64,000 nt of DNA. Source: Nyssa sinensis (lineage: Eukaryota; Streptophyta; Magnoliopsida; Cornales; Nyssaceae). The first letter of the stretch is position 1; every line of letters starts with the position of its first letter. Below, in pieces: positions 47,036 through 58,128 of this stretch. The notes beneath the pieces were generated by a model that was not told the DNA's origin, searched no databases, and was given only the letters and a program-made list of their open reading frames with translations. The stretch lies in the NCBI GenBank assembly GCA_008638375.1, contig CM018048.1:7869589-7933588 (forward strand). The letters run 5' to 3'. Made by a program: the position numbers and the translations under genes.

Positions 47036-49579
47036 GCAATGGCCAATTTTGGGTTTTTCACCACAGGATCTACACCCTCATAATGCACCAGCACCTCGTG
47101 CTGACCCACACTATGCTTTCAAGGAATCACACAATGCCAATATGCCATGATTTCATCATGCAATAATACAGTTCAAATGAAACATCACTTTCATAAGCAT
47201 ATGCAACATGCTTTACATAATGTATTACATTTAAAATTAAATCACAAGACTTCATCCGCAATCTACGTGTCATACTCAATCAATCTCAACACTTACGCAA
47301 ACCCACGTATCACAATATCAATAAACCGTTTAGAACATAAATCACATATGATAATAACTCAAGAAGTAAATCACAACTCCCACATAATCATAAAGAACAT
47401 GGAAACATATAAACAATCCACTCAAAGAAGCAATCATTCCTATGTGATCTTCTATCAGCAGACAAGCACAAAAAGCATTCAAGCAATATGCACATCAATC
47501 CTAATTTAATTCTATTCCTTACTTAGTAAAGTACCATACCTGATTGGGTTATCTCAACCCTAAGAAGTTATACCCACTATGCAATCAATTTGGTGAATAA
47601 CGCAATCCTCCTACTGTAACTGTTTAGAGAGTCCTCGCCTTTCTCTTCGATGTTCCTAAAACCACAAAATGTAACTCAGTCGGTTGGTTACTTGAATGAT
47701 GCTATTCATCAAATTTTATGTCTTTTTATGATTGGTATTTCTTTTACTCAATTAGACTTCACCATTGAATCCGGAACGCCGAACAAAGTCGGTTCAGGCT
47801 TTCGCGGAATTCAATTTGGACATTTGTACCCTAAAGGATAAAATGGTCATTTGGTCCTTTCACGTTTTCCCAATTCCCAAGGTCTCTTTTCATAAATTGG
47901 ACCTTACCGTTGAATTCAAAACATTCAAAATAATAAAAATCCACTTTTCTCTTGTTTCAATCAAGGTTCGTTTGATTAGTCTTTCAACTCAGTGGCGTTT
48001 TGGTCATTTTACCTTTTAAATTATCATTTAATTAAATATTATTTTATTCACTTGGATCAATTCACAATTCACTCAAATTTCTGGGTATACTTAAAATCTC
48101 ACGAGGTTCTATTCATTGCCCATAATTTTCCCAATTCTTATAAGTTTATTTATATTATTTTTTTCCGTACATTTCCAATTTAAACCAAGTATTGGATAGC
48201 TTCTCCTTTTCAACCAAACACTTTCCGAACTCAAATCTAAAATTTTACCCATACAGTAATATTGTTAGGCAGCTATCTGAATGGTTGAGTTGGGTCGGAC
48301 TCAACCCGGTTTGGCCCGAATAAAAATACAAAACTCAATCGTTAAATTCTGTTCGGATTATTTTTCTGCATTCCCATTTGATCTAAAACAATTTCTATAT
48401 TTAATGAAATCCCCCAATCAATTTAATTATTCATGTTTCTAAAATTTCAAGACTAAAATTTAGTATTTTACCATGTTGTTTCGCGTTCCTTCAATCCAAA
48501 TTCATCCGGTTTGCCGCGCTACTGCCGCTACCGCCACTCTCTCCCTGTTTCGGTTTCCCTTCTGCTCAATTTATTTCAACTCCACAGCATCACCAACTAA
48601 GCCCCTCAAATTTTCCTACAGATCCCACTTTAACGCCTCTGCCATCTTCAATTCCTGCCTTCCTCCAATTTTCACAGCAAACCACAACCCAACTTTGCAA
48701 AACCCCCAAATTTCCTGAAATCTGATCCCCAGAATCCCGCAGCACAAGGATCCCTCCAACAGCTCCCCTAGTTTCCAACGCTACACAAACATACGCACAC
48801 CCACACAGATATATATTTTCTTGCACCGCCCCTAGTTCCCCCTGTTTCTTTATTCAATTTTAAACATATACCACACCACAAACCCCACGCTGCACACGCA
48901 CATATCTGCTGCATCGTCCTGTCATCTTTGCCAATTTCGTGATACCCAAATCGATTCCATCCAACTTCTCACAACCAAATCCAAATCTTCCCTGCAACGC
49001 CATACACACACATATATATATAATTTCCTGCGGCAACACATGATCGCCCCTTCTAGCCGCAAAGATCTCAGCCCTCCTTCAGTTCTGCGGCTCACCCTTG
49101 CTTCGTCGCCTCTGCCTCGTTTTTCCGAACACGCTGCTGGAGTAACCCCCCCATGCCCCGAATTGAGAGCTCCCCTCTCTTACGCTCTCGCTCTCTCTCT
49201 CTCTCTCTCAATCGGTTCCCACCGACTCTCTCTTCTTTCTTTCTTTTTTTTTTTCTTTTCCTCTGTTTTTACACGACCTGCACTGTTTTGTTCCTATCTC
49301 TTTTCGGTTTTCTTCTTCCAACAGCTACGGCTGTAGCCTACTTCTTGACTTTCCTTCCACCGTCCAATTAACCTCCATCACACAATATATAATATACTTA
49401 TACTCCCCACTTGAATTGGCAGCCCTGTTGCCTTCACCACGACCACACAATATGTACACAGTGACTCATTCACATTACAAACGGCTGCCCATTTCTTTTC
49501 TTTCTTTATTTCCCTTTGTATTAGATATTTGTACACATAATATATAATATATTTATTACATGTTATACTGCTCTAATAT

Positions 49580-49586
49580 CACATAA

Positions 49587-49620
<34 letters not shown>
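49580..49620. repeat. (TA)n microsatellite followed by poly-T
   Basis: About 14 TA dinucleotides are followed by a T11-like run, inside solo LTR A. Confidence 0.9.
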
Positions 49621-49625
<5 letters not shown>

Positions 49626-49939
49626 TTCATATATATGACCGCACTAGCATATATTTAAGTTAATTTTATTTTATTTTATTTTATTTATTTTATTTATTTA
49701 TTTTTTTCAAATCTCTACAAAGATGGAAGATGGAACTGGTCTTCTCATCTTGATAATTTTTTGTATGTACATAATGCATTTTATTCTCTCTAAAGCAAGA
49801 GAGATCTTCTTTTAGAATTGTGCAATTGATACTTTTTTCATTTCAATTTTCTTCCATATTCAAGTTAAGGTTTGCATTTAATTGCAGTGGAGATGTTGAG
49901 TGTGTTGTTTATGGCAGTTGTGTGCAATGTCCAAATTGT

Positions 49940-51569
49940 ATGTTTTCCTCCTATTGAAGCTGATTAAGCTGTCAAATTTAACTTTGTAAACTTCTTGATT
50001 CCATCTTAAAAATTGTCGTGCTTAAAGACAAAAATTGGTGCCTGCCTTTTAAGTAGGGGTGTCAATTCGTGTTATCGTGTTGTTTTAAGGTATACATATT
50101 TAAAAATATGTGTTAACTCGAACCCGACACTATTAACTATCGTCTCAAGTTTTAAAATTCAAACCCAACCCATTTATCAAATAGGTTACACGTGTCGATA
50201 TGTTTTACCCATTTATTTTAATTTTTTATTTTTTAAATAGAAACGTTACCTATCTTTTAATATGTATAGATAATTTTCAAGTTTAGTAAACTTTAGATAT
50301 GTGTCAAATTAAAGTAGAAATTTCTTTTATAAGTAAAAAATCTCCAAACTTTGATAAACATTCAATGTGAGACGAATTACCTTAACTCATGATATTTTTT
50401 ATAATTAAAATTATTAGAATTTTCGATATCTATTAACAATTTCGAGCTGCACATGGATGCACAACTTTCTACTATCTTTTTCTCTTTCTTATCCTGGGCT
50501 TTATTTACAAAATGGAAACTACAATGTAAGTCTTCACTTTGTAGAATTCATGTCCACTGATGACAAAACATATGGCAACCTTGGAAGGCAAATATTTGAA
50601 GTTTATATTCAGGTAGATGTTCATATTGTACTATAGACAGGGATTTTAATTTCGATAAAAACTAAGAAAACAAAAGAAAAAGGGGAAAAACTCTTACTAA
50701 CCATTTGTACTAAGTTTAACTAATATAAAAAGGGTATCAATAAAGTTAATGCCATTATACTGGTTATTTTTCTTTACAATAGGATTAAATGTGATGGCCA
50801 TGTGATGATTTAGTAAAATTTTCATTTTGAATTTGACCTGTTTGGGTTCTTTTTCCTAGTTTTTTACTATGTAGAATTCAAGATTATGTTTTTAATAGAA
50901 TTTGGATAAATTTTGAAAGTTTGTTTTAAGTTTACTTGATTTTAAATTGATACCAAATTCAAATATGAACTTTGTTACATCATCTGAGTTAAAGATATCT
51001 TGGATTACAATTATTACGGTAAAAGCTGGTGCCAAGGGATTTTAATATTGAGGATGGAGCATGTGGGGTTGGTAAGGAAATCATGAGAAGATTTACTACA
51101 GTAGTGACTAATTGTACGTTGGAGATTTGCTTCTATTGGGACCGAAAAAGGGACAAGTATACCTATTAGAGGAGTATATTGTCCTCGCATTTCAGCTATT
51201 TTTATGAATTCTTGTAAGTTGTGCATTTTGTGAGTTTCTTATTTCTTTGTGTGTCAATTTTGGGAGTTGACCCATCCTTTAATTTTCAAAACTTGTTTTC
51301 AGATTTAATTTCATATGTTACTTATTTATTATAGATCAAAATATAGAATCTCATGATGCAAGTCCTACAGCTTGTTTTCAGATTTAATTTCACGTGTTAC
51401 TTATTAATTGCAGATCAAAATATAGAATCTAATGTTGCAAGTCCTGTTTTGTGCAAGAACAAATGGAAACTGCATGGGTCTAAAATTTTCTGATTCACAC
51501 AATTTTATATATTGTTCTTTATTATATCGTGTTCCATTCTTCGTTGAGATCAATCATGTCCTTATGAAT
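49940..51569. other. Gene-free spacer left of element E3
   Basis: No gene is supportable. At about 50056 the motif GGGGTGTCAATTCGTGTTAT, followed by 'AACCCGACAC' and 'AACCCAACCCATTT', resembles hAT-type MITE ends. A 79-bp tandem duplication lies at 51292-51448 (TTGTTTTCAGATTTAATTTC, then ATAGATCAAAATATAGAATC, twice). The last five bases TGAAT would be the target duplication of E3. Confidence 0.5.
51292..51448. repeat. Tandem duplication of about 79 bp
   Basis: Two adjacent copies begin CTTGTTTTCAGATTTAATTT and end ATGTTGCAAGTCCT / ATGATGCAAGTCCT. Each includes 'TTACTTATT.ATT' and 'CAGATCAAAATATAGAATCT' or its close variant. Confidence 0.85.
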
Positions 51570-52158
51570 TGATGCTGCACTTTCTGATCAGTGGGGGTTC
51601 CGGTCTTTATCGCCTGTTAAACATTCAAAGAAAGAGATCAGAGGGCCACCGGGTTGGCTTCGACAGTAGCCTCTCCAGTGATTAAGTCAGTAAAACTGTA
51701 AAGAGAGACTGAAAGAAAAAGTAATTGAATGACCGTAATCGAAACTGCGTACCTTTGAGTTCAATTTATAGGCTGCCGATTCTCCTAAGTTGACTAGGAT
51801 ATTAACCTCGTAAAAGTAGGGATTTGATTGCTATCAAAGAATGACAGTTACCATGTAAAACACTATGGTCCATGGAAATAGGAAGTAGAAGATATCCAGG
51901 ACTGGTAGTTTCCGTGTTGCGCATTGTTTCCTTATCTTAAGCTTGGTAGGGCGCCTGAGGCGGTTAGTCAGCTCGGGATCCTCTTGTGGATGAGTATGGT
52001 GCCTTCTGAACTGAAAGTGAGTTCGGAAGTTGCCTGGGGTTCCGAGCTATGAAGCTCTAGAGGCCATATGTATAAACTTGCTCTAGATGGACAGGCTTTG
52101 GTTGTTTTGTGTGTACACGTGTCATGTGGAGATTGGTCTGTCACTTTATGGCATATCA
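51570..52158 (-). repeat. E3 3' LTR (about 589 bp)
   Basis: TGATGCTGCACTTTCTGATC aligns with the start of the E1 LTRs, and the end CATATCA aligns with their ATATATCA. Shared blocks include AGTAGCC.CTCC..TGATTAA, TTTATAGG(T/C)TG and 'AAGTTGA.TAGGAT'. It is longer than the E1 LTR by about 127 bp. A polypurine tract GGAGGGAGTAGC adjoins on the minus strand (52159-52170). Confidence 0.85.
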
Positions 52159-52360
52159 GCTACTCCCTCCTGAACCTTAGTTTAACACAACACGTAACTA
52201 GGGTTGTGGGCTTCCGAAAAGTCACGCGTCTTATCACTTCGTCTTCCTAGGCGACTGTTGATGTGGCATTTAATGCGTATTCGCCGCTTGGGCTTTCGAG
52301 GCCATTATTTCCCTCAACCGTAGTGACAATTCGGCTGGATGGGCCCCCATTTCTGCAAAC

Positions 52361-52370
52361 CTATATAAAG
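52361..52370 (+). promoter_or_regulatory. TATA box of the E3 antisense gene
   Basis: CTATATAAAG lies 235 bp upstream of the ATG at 52596 and about 200 bp outside the LTR, at the same relative place as in E1. A stretch upstream (about 52255-52345) is conserved with E1. Confidence 0.72.
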
Positions 52371-52595
52371 AAGGGAGGGGGTACGTGTATGCCCTTTCCT
52401 CCATCGTTTCCTTTGCTCCCAAAAAAATTTCCTACCGTCAAATCAGAGCGATCAGAGTTCTTGAAGAGGTTGCCACCGTTCGAAGCTTCTTCCTCCGGTC
52501 ATAACTCAGGTTCGGTTTTGGTCTTTGCTCATTTATTTTCCCTTTTCTCCCATTCTTCTTTTTCTCCTTCTGTTTCTTTTCCATTTTTATCCACC

Positions 52596-54644
52596 ATGTC
52601 GGTCTTTGATGCCTTTTTCGGCATTGGTTATGGCACAAAAAGCTCCTCAGAAACGATTGTGCCATCCCAAGTTCATATTGTAGGCAGTAGTTCTTCCGGT
52701 GATGCCAGAAATAGAGTAGTAGAGTCTCCTTCTAGTCTTGGAATTAGGATTATAGATGCCTTTATTGAACCTAGGAACAGAGTGGGGGAAGCCTCTAGCA
52801 GGCCTTCCCAAAGAGAAAAAAGAAAAAGTGTCATTACTCATGGCATGCTAGATGACCTGAGGGCTACTTTCGAATTCCCCTCGAACCTGACCTGCAGAGC
52901 CCCTAGCTCTTCAGACAGCCCTTCCGACATTCGTTCGGGTGAGATCTGTGTCTATCTCGCATGGTTCGAGATGGGACTTAGACTCCCTCTTCCTCTTCTA
53001 GTTAGACGGTTTTTCACATGGTTCAACATTTGCCCTACCGAACTCAACCTCAATAGTTAGAGGCATCTGTTAAGGTTTATAGTGCTAGGACATCTGAATG
53101 GTGTCGAGGTAAACCTTGACCTGATTTGTAGCATTATGGATCTAAAATACATGAGGTCTGAGGGCCTCTTCTATATGTCCTTCGACAAGGGGTTCAGACC
53201 CCTTTCCTCAGTGCCTACCTCCAATAAGACTTGGAAGAAGTGGTACTTCTTTGTGGGAGGAGGATGGGAGAGTTAGAGGACTTCCAGGATCAAATCTCGA
53301 CATTTCCCCGGAGTATCGGGATTAAGGATGAGACCCCCCTCTTAAATTCATCTATGCTTCTATTTTTGCATATTTTTACTTTTTTATTACTTGTCTAACC
53401 TCTATGTTTATGTCTTCTATGCAGACAAAAGTGCTTGGAAAAGGTCAATCTTCACGGTTGATCTCTAAGACAAGTACCATCGGCTCTTCCAGACCAGCAA
53501 TAGAGCTCACACTGCCATCCTCACACCAGGGAACCTGATGGATGCTCGACTGATGACCTCCCGAGCTAGAAATCTTAAAAAGTCCCTCATGTCCAAGTGG
53601 GCTCCAGGGCAGAAGAAGAAGACAGTAAGGGAGCCTTCCTCTCCTGCCGACCCACCTCTTTAAGTGAAGAGGATGAGGCTCCTCTCCAGCTCCCTGGATC
53701 GTACTCTGGTTGAGGATAAGAGGGTGCCTCCTGCTCCAACACCTACCTCCCTTCCTGCTCCTAAGGTTCTGACCAGGCGAAGGGTGAAGAGGAAAACAGC
53801 TGCTTTTGCGATTGAGGTGCCTGATGATTCCGGCTACTTAGTGTGAAGAAGGCCTTCGACGAGATCTGGGCTTCTGGCCCAAAGTAATATAAGGGGCAGA
53901 CTATAGAGAAGATTGCCATACATCTCTTGTCCCTCCAATTGAAGGTGACTTCCGAACTCTCTTCCTTCTCTTTTTTGTGTTTTGAAACTTAACCTTTACT
54001 TGTTCTGACTTGTTTCTGTTTTTCTTGGCAGACTATGCATGGCCTTGCTGCCATTGTGGAATCTTCTACGGATCTAGAGACAATTGATAATCTCCAGTCC
54101 GAGTTGGATAAGACTAGGCTACAGCTAGGGACAGCCCAATCCGTTGCCTCTGCTGTTGAGGAGAAGCTGATGGAGGCGGCGAACTCCTTGTCCATCATGG
54201 AGTCTAAACGGGACTCCCTTGCTCGAAAGTTGGATGACCTTTAGAGGAGGTTTGATGACTTCCAAGCTACCTCCATCCAGAAGACCAAAGATGCAGTCGA
54301 ATCTGCCAAGGCCTAGACCGATGAATGCTGAAGTTGAGGAGATGGGTGAGGAGCTGATCGAGCATGGGTACAATACCTTCAGAACAAAGCTCCTCGTGAA
54401 GTACCCCGACCTTGATCTGATTGGGATTGACAATGTTGAAGTCCTTCCAGCCGAGGCCAAAGTTCGGAACGATGATGATGAGGTAGCCCCTCCTGATCTT
54501 CCCCGGGCAGAAGCACCTACTCAAGCTAATATGGATGGATGCAGTGTGATAAATTTGAGGAGAACGAAGGAAGAGAGTGACGACGACATGGTACAAAATG
54601 ACCTCTTCCTTGTTTGGACCAACTACACCAAAGGAAGAGAGTGA
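52596..54644 (+). pseudogene. E3 antisense gene (putative gypsy-type transposon protein)
   Basis: Transcribed opposite to gag-pol. The protein starts MSVFDAFFGIGYGTKSSSET. A basic linker (SRPSQREKRKSVITHGMLDD) follows. The domain LRATFEFPSNLTCRAPSSSD, ICVYLAWFEMGLRLPLPLLV and RRFFTWFNICPTELNLNSWR (the W is a TAG stop here) resembles the 'putative gypsy type transposon' family. It continues MDLKYMRSEGLFYMSFDKGF and TWKKWYFFVGGGWE. Introns likely end at CTATGCAG (about 53424) and TTGGCAG (about 54031). The last exon, MHGLAAIVESSTDLETIDNL onward with EEKLMEAANSLSIMESKRD, is coiled coil. Then EHGYNTFRTKLLVKYPDLDL ends in an acidic tail. Stops and shifts (53058-53060, about 53275, about 53468, 54242) make it defective. 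The function of the family is unknown. Confidence 0.78.
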
Positions 54645-55157
54645 TGATGACATGGAGCAGAACGGCCTCTTCCTCGTCCGGACCAGCTGTAGTCTAGGAT
54701 TTTGGCTTCTATACTTTGCTTCTTTGTAAATTGTAGAGATCTGAAAAATGAGGGTAAATTTTTTATTTTTGCCGGTAGGGCACTATTCATGAGCACTTTT
54801 GCTGGTAAGGTATTTTCATTCATTATTTAACTATAAGTTATGTTTAGAAGAATATTTTGAATGTTCCATAGAAGAGAAACATGCTTAGAATATTAAAATA
54901 CACCTCCTATAGAAATTTGAGCCTGTTCGGAGACAGTTTCAAAAATATGACCAAAAGGGCATCCAGGGTGACCCGGGTGGATCCAGCCAAACTCGGCCAC
55001 AAGAAAAAAAAAATTTTTTTTGAAAACTTTTATTTAAAATGATTTTAAGGACTTTGGTTAAAATAAAATATCGAATTGAGGCGTTTCGGGACGGGTTGTA
55101 GTGTAACAGTGTCCCGGATTCATTAAGGGCAAAAGGGTCATTTTGCACCTTTGCCCC

Positions 55158-55175
55158 TCCACTATAAATACAGCC
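55158..55175 (+). promoter_or_regulatory. TATA box of solo LTR B
   Basis: CCACTATAAATACAGCCC is a canonical plant TATA context, located where the U3/R border of a long LTR would be expected. Confidence 0.6.
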
Positions 55176-56917
55176 CTTAGTGTATTTTTATCACAATTTG
55201 GTCTGAAAATCAGAGCAGCTCACGTTCATGGTGAAAAGGTGAAAAAAAAGTCCTAGTTTCTTCAAGCTTCAAGCCACCAAAACACACTCCTAGGCCGGGA
55301 TTCTTGCGAGGCTTCCTTTTAGGAAGTTGTTCCTCTCATCAATATCTATATTCTCACTAATAGATTTGGCTGTGCAGCAAACACAACTTCCCCGATTTGA
55401 GAAAAACCATTCTAGGTATGATATTTTGCTAAGCTAGGAATAGGTTTAAGTTTTCTTGCCTTTTTACATGTTGTTTGATTGTTTAAGGTGTTTACTTGAG
55501 GTTAGGAAATCACTTTGGAGGTTGTTGCTTTGAAAACTTAGAGTTGGTAGTTTAGGAGTTTGTGTATTCTTTGAATTGCTTGATGATTTGTTGTTATTAT
55601 AAAGATGTGTCTTGTCTATATGTTTGGATTATTATGTTTTGACTTTTATACATGTTGATATATCTTGTGTTTTGGAGGATGCGATGGTTTAATGCCTTGG
55701 TGCTTTATGAAAATTATGTGTTCTTTGTGAATTAGTGAGATTGTGAAAGATGTGGCTTGAGTATGTGTTGAAATGGATAGTTTATAGCTTATGCTCATGT
55801 AAAGGAAATTTAGGGATTTTGAAGTTATGATTTATGTTGGGAAAAAAAAGGGATCATGACTCGAGGTGAACACCGTGTATATGATGAATTGTCTCATTGA
55901 AGTTGCATAATGAAATCTTAGCATTTTGGCATATTGTGATTTCTTCGAAACATGGTGTGGGTTGAGCACTTGGTGCTATACATTATGAGGGTGTAGATCC
56001 TGTGGTGAAAAACTCAAAATTGGTCATTGTGTTGGTATTCAAGGTCCATCGGGAACGATCCGTAAACGAGACATGGGTGTGGCATAGCATTGCATGTGTG
56101 GGTCATGCATGTTGATATTGCATGGCATTGAGGGATTATGGGATTATAGCTTTTAAAATATACACTTGCACATGCCACGCCTTAAATTTGTTCCTAGTAT
56201 TAGCATTGTGTTATACCAGCAGTTGCGCTGACCCATTCGTGGGATATCATATTACAGATGACGCTCCTGGTATTTGAGACTTGTTGAAGTCTTAAAGAAA
56301 GGAAGGAAAATAGACCATGGAGTATATTTGGCCCTTGGGGCATGTTTTTGTATGTATGGGCATAAGCCCAATTTACTTGTATTTAAACTCGGAAAAATAA
56401 TGAACTATGGGCCTTGGGCCATTTTGAAATATATGGGTTTAAGACCCAAATGATATGTATGATGTCTTTATTTAATAAGTATTATATGTGTATATTGAGA
56501 CAACTAGATACAAATGTTGATAACAAGGGATGTATGTTTAATTTAATGAATTTGAGGCCACCGAGTGAGGGTAGGTTGTGACATATTTATACTTGTGAAA
56601 TATTGTAAAAATTAGGTGAGAAAAATGCTTAGAAAACAAAGTAAGTTATGTCAAAATTTCGGTGAAATTAAGGGAAGCATTAAGTGTGTGAAACACCCTT
56701 TAAATGGGTGAGAAAAATGCTCAAATTTGAGGTTTAAAAACCTTGGGAAAATGGGCTAAAAATGGGTGAAAAGTGGCTTGAAAAACTTTGGAAAAAAAAT
56801 TGGGAAAATAGGGAAATTTGGGCTGTTGGACAGAGAAATTCAGCCTCAGTATTTTTACTGTTGCTACAGTAATTTTCCAGGAAAAAAATCAGAAAAAAAT
56901 CAGACTGCCCAGCCAGT

Positions 56918-57000
56918 CGCTCAGTCGCGCGCGCGTGCGCGCCGCTCCTGCCCCTGCCTCGCCCCACCTGCGCATGCGCGCATGCGGGCCTTGCACGTCC
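56918..57000. repeat. CpG-rich alternating purine-pyrimidine tract
   Basis: GTCGCGCGCGCGTGCGCGCC and GCGCATGCGCGCATGCGGG are alternating purine-pyrimidine runs in an otherwise AT-rich neighbourhood, inside solo LTR B. Confidence 0.85.
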
Positions 57001-57061
57001 ATGGCCTACGCGTGGCCTACTACTGCCTTGTCCCTGTGTGCTGCTCTGGCAGCCTGACCCC

Positions 57062-57240
57062 TGCTCCTTTGGGCACCCTTTTTGAGCCATGTTTGGGCAC
57101 CTTTTTGAGCTATGTTTGGGCACCTTCTTGGGCTATGTTTGGCCAATTTTTGGGCCATGTTTGACCACCCTTTTGGGTCATTTTTTGCCACCTTTTTGGG
57201 CCATGATTGGCCACTTACATGGGCTGTGTTTGACCTCTTC
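57062..57240. repeat. Tandem array of about 27-bp units in solo LTR B
   Basis: The phrase '(G/C)CACC(T/C)TTTTGGGCCATGTTTGG' recurs six or seven times with mutations between 57075 and 57215. Both strands stay partly open as a result, but nothing suggests translation. Confidence 0.8.
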
Positions 57241-58128
57241 CTTAAGACCATTTTTGGTGGATTTCTTGAGTTATTCTTGGCCCATGCTTTAGGGTATTTT
57301 AGGGCCCATATGGGTCGTTGTTCTAAGGCATACTTATAGGGGTTTTGGGATTGCTTTGGAAGCCATTTTTTGAATATGACTTAAACTATTTTAAATACTA
57401 ATTGGGAAAGATACTTGAGCAACATTAGTTAACCATTTTAGTTGAGTTAAATGGTGAGTCTCCACTTATTATTTTGGGGAAACATGGGAGAAGAAATGAA
57501 TAATTAATTGAATTCACCTTAATGGTCTTTCATTTATTTTTCTTCTTTCATTTCACTCACTTCCCGGGTTTGTGGAAATTCGGGGCGTGACATAAACCTT
57601 CCGATCTGATGTAATCCTTTGCCAATTATCAATGAAATTGACTTTTTTCCAGAACTGGTGTACTTTTATATTTCAAAGCACTTTGTTGATTGCCTTTTCA
57701 GTGTAGCACTACTTGTAAATTTTGTGAATGTTAATAATATGCCAAGCTTGCAATAGACTTCAGCACTGTTCCCACTCATTACTGCTCTGTAGAACAACCT
57801 TGGGCTTCCGACCTATAATCAAGTAAAAATGCTCAAGAATCGAATAAACTTCAGATCTTCCCTTTAACCTTAATTGAGCATGAGCTAAGAGCTATCTTTC
57901 GAGCTGAGAGACTTGTAATTAAATAATAATTGAACAAGCCTTTTGTAACTAGAACTGGCAATAACCTGACTTCCGAACAATGAGACTTATAATTAAACAA
58001 TCATAATAATTGAACAGATCTTTTGTAACCAAAACTAGCAATAACATTCAGTAAACAGTGCTTTTGGAAATTTGATAGTCTTCCTAGAAAGACAAACCAA
58101 GTCTTCATTGCTTGCATTGAATGTAAAG

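Larger units (their letters stand above)
46178..49719 (-). mobile_element. Solo LTR, chromovirus (Tekay/Del)-like family, copy A (3542 bp)
   Basis: The insertion starts TGTCACGCCCCGAATTTC and ends ATCTCTACA, with a 5-bp target duplication AAGAT (46173-46177 and 49720-49724) inside a BBD exon. No internal direct repeats or coding region are present, so it is read as one LTR left after recombination. Copy B (54732-57592) has the same ends in reverse. By the TATA box in copy B and the usual GGGGCGTGACA end of such LTRs, the natural orientation of copy A is minus. It contains a three-unit 41-bp repeat (46913-47035) and a GC-rich block (48480-49200). Open frames inside (for example 46669-47166 and 49040-49336) are not shared with copy B and are not genes. 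Confidence 0.8.
46045..49937 (+). pseudogene. Bifunctional nuclease in basal defence (BBD-like) pseudogene, split by a solo LTR
   Basis: BBD proteins are plant nucleases linked to wound and defence responses. After an acceptor (TTCCATAG) the exon reads VEVKSGLDGFMIKKSNGRHL, then RCVHNNLQSGHLSDYASHLA and IVVK. The coding sequence resumes after the insertion with K/MEDGTGLLILIIF at 49720-49762, followed by GTATGT. The next exon (49888-49937, acceptor ATTGCAG) gives EMLSVLFMAVVCNVQI, matching the family's EMPSVLLMAAVRNVQI. Replacement of conserved prolines (P to L or S several times) and loss of later exons show decay. The insertion at 46178-49719 carries the duplication AAGAT. No further exons were found to 51569. 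The family call is from memory of the conserved block. Confidence 0.78.
54732..57592 (+). mobile_element. Solo LTR, chromovirus (Tekay/Del)-like family, copy B (2861 bp)
   Basis: It begins TGTAGAGATCTGAAAAATG and ends AATTCGGGGCGTGACA. Flanks TAAAT (54727-54731) and TAAAC (57593-57597) are a 5-bp target duplication with one change. It lies in the 3' untranslated part of the E3 antisense gene. A TATA box (ACTATAAATA, about 55161-55170) sits about 430 bp from the left end, supporting plus orientation. The GGGGCGTGACA end is typical of plant LTRs whose primer site is for initiator tRNA-Met. Shared blocks with copy A (inverted) include CGCTGACCCATTCGTGGG at about 56226 and the 'GTGGTGAAAAACTCAAAATTG' region at about 56000. 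GC-rich CGCGCG tracts lie at 56920-57000. Confidence 0.82.

Noticed and set aside
46669..47166. 165-codon plus-strand open frame in solo LTR A
   Set aside because: It covers the 41-bp repeats and is not conserved in the related LTR copy B.
49040..49371. Two serine/leucine-rich open frames
   Set aside because: They follow a CT-rich simple repeat inside solo LTR A, a common source of spurious frames.
56766..57164. 132-codon plus-strand and 129-codon minus-strand open frames in solo LTR B
   Set aside because: They overlap each other on both strands, arise from GC-rich and repeat sequence, and are absent from copy A.
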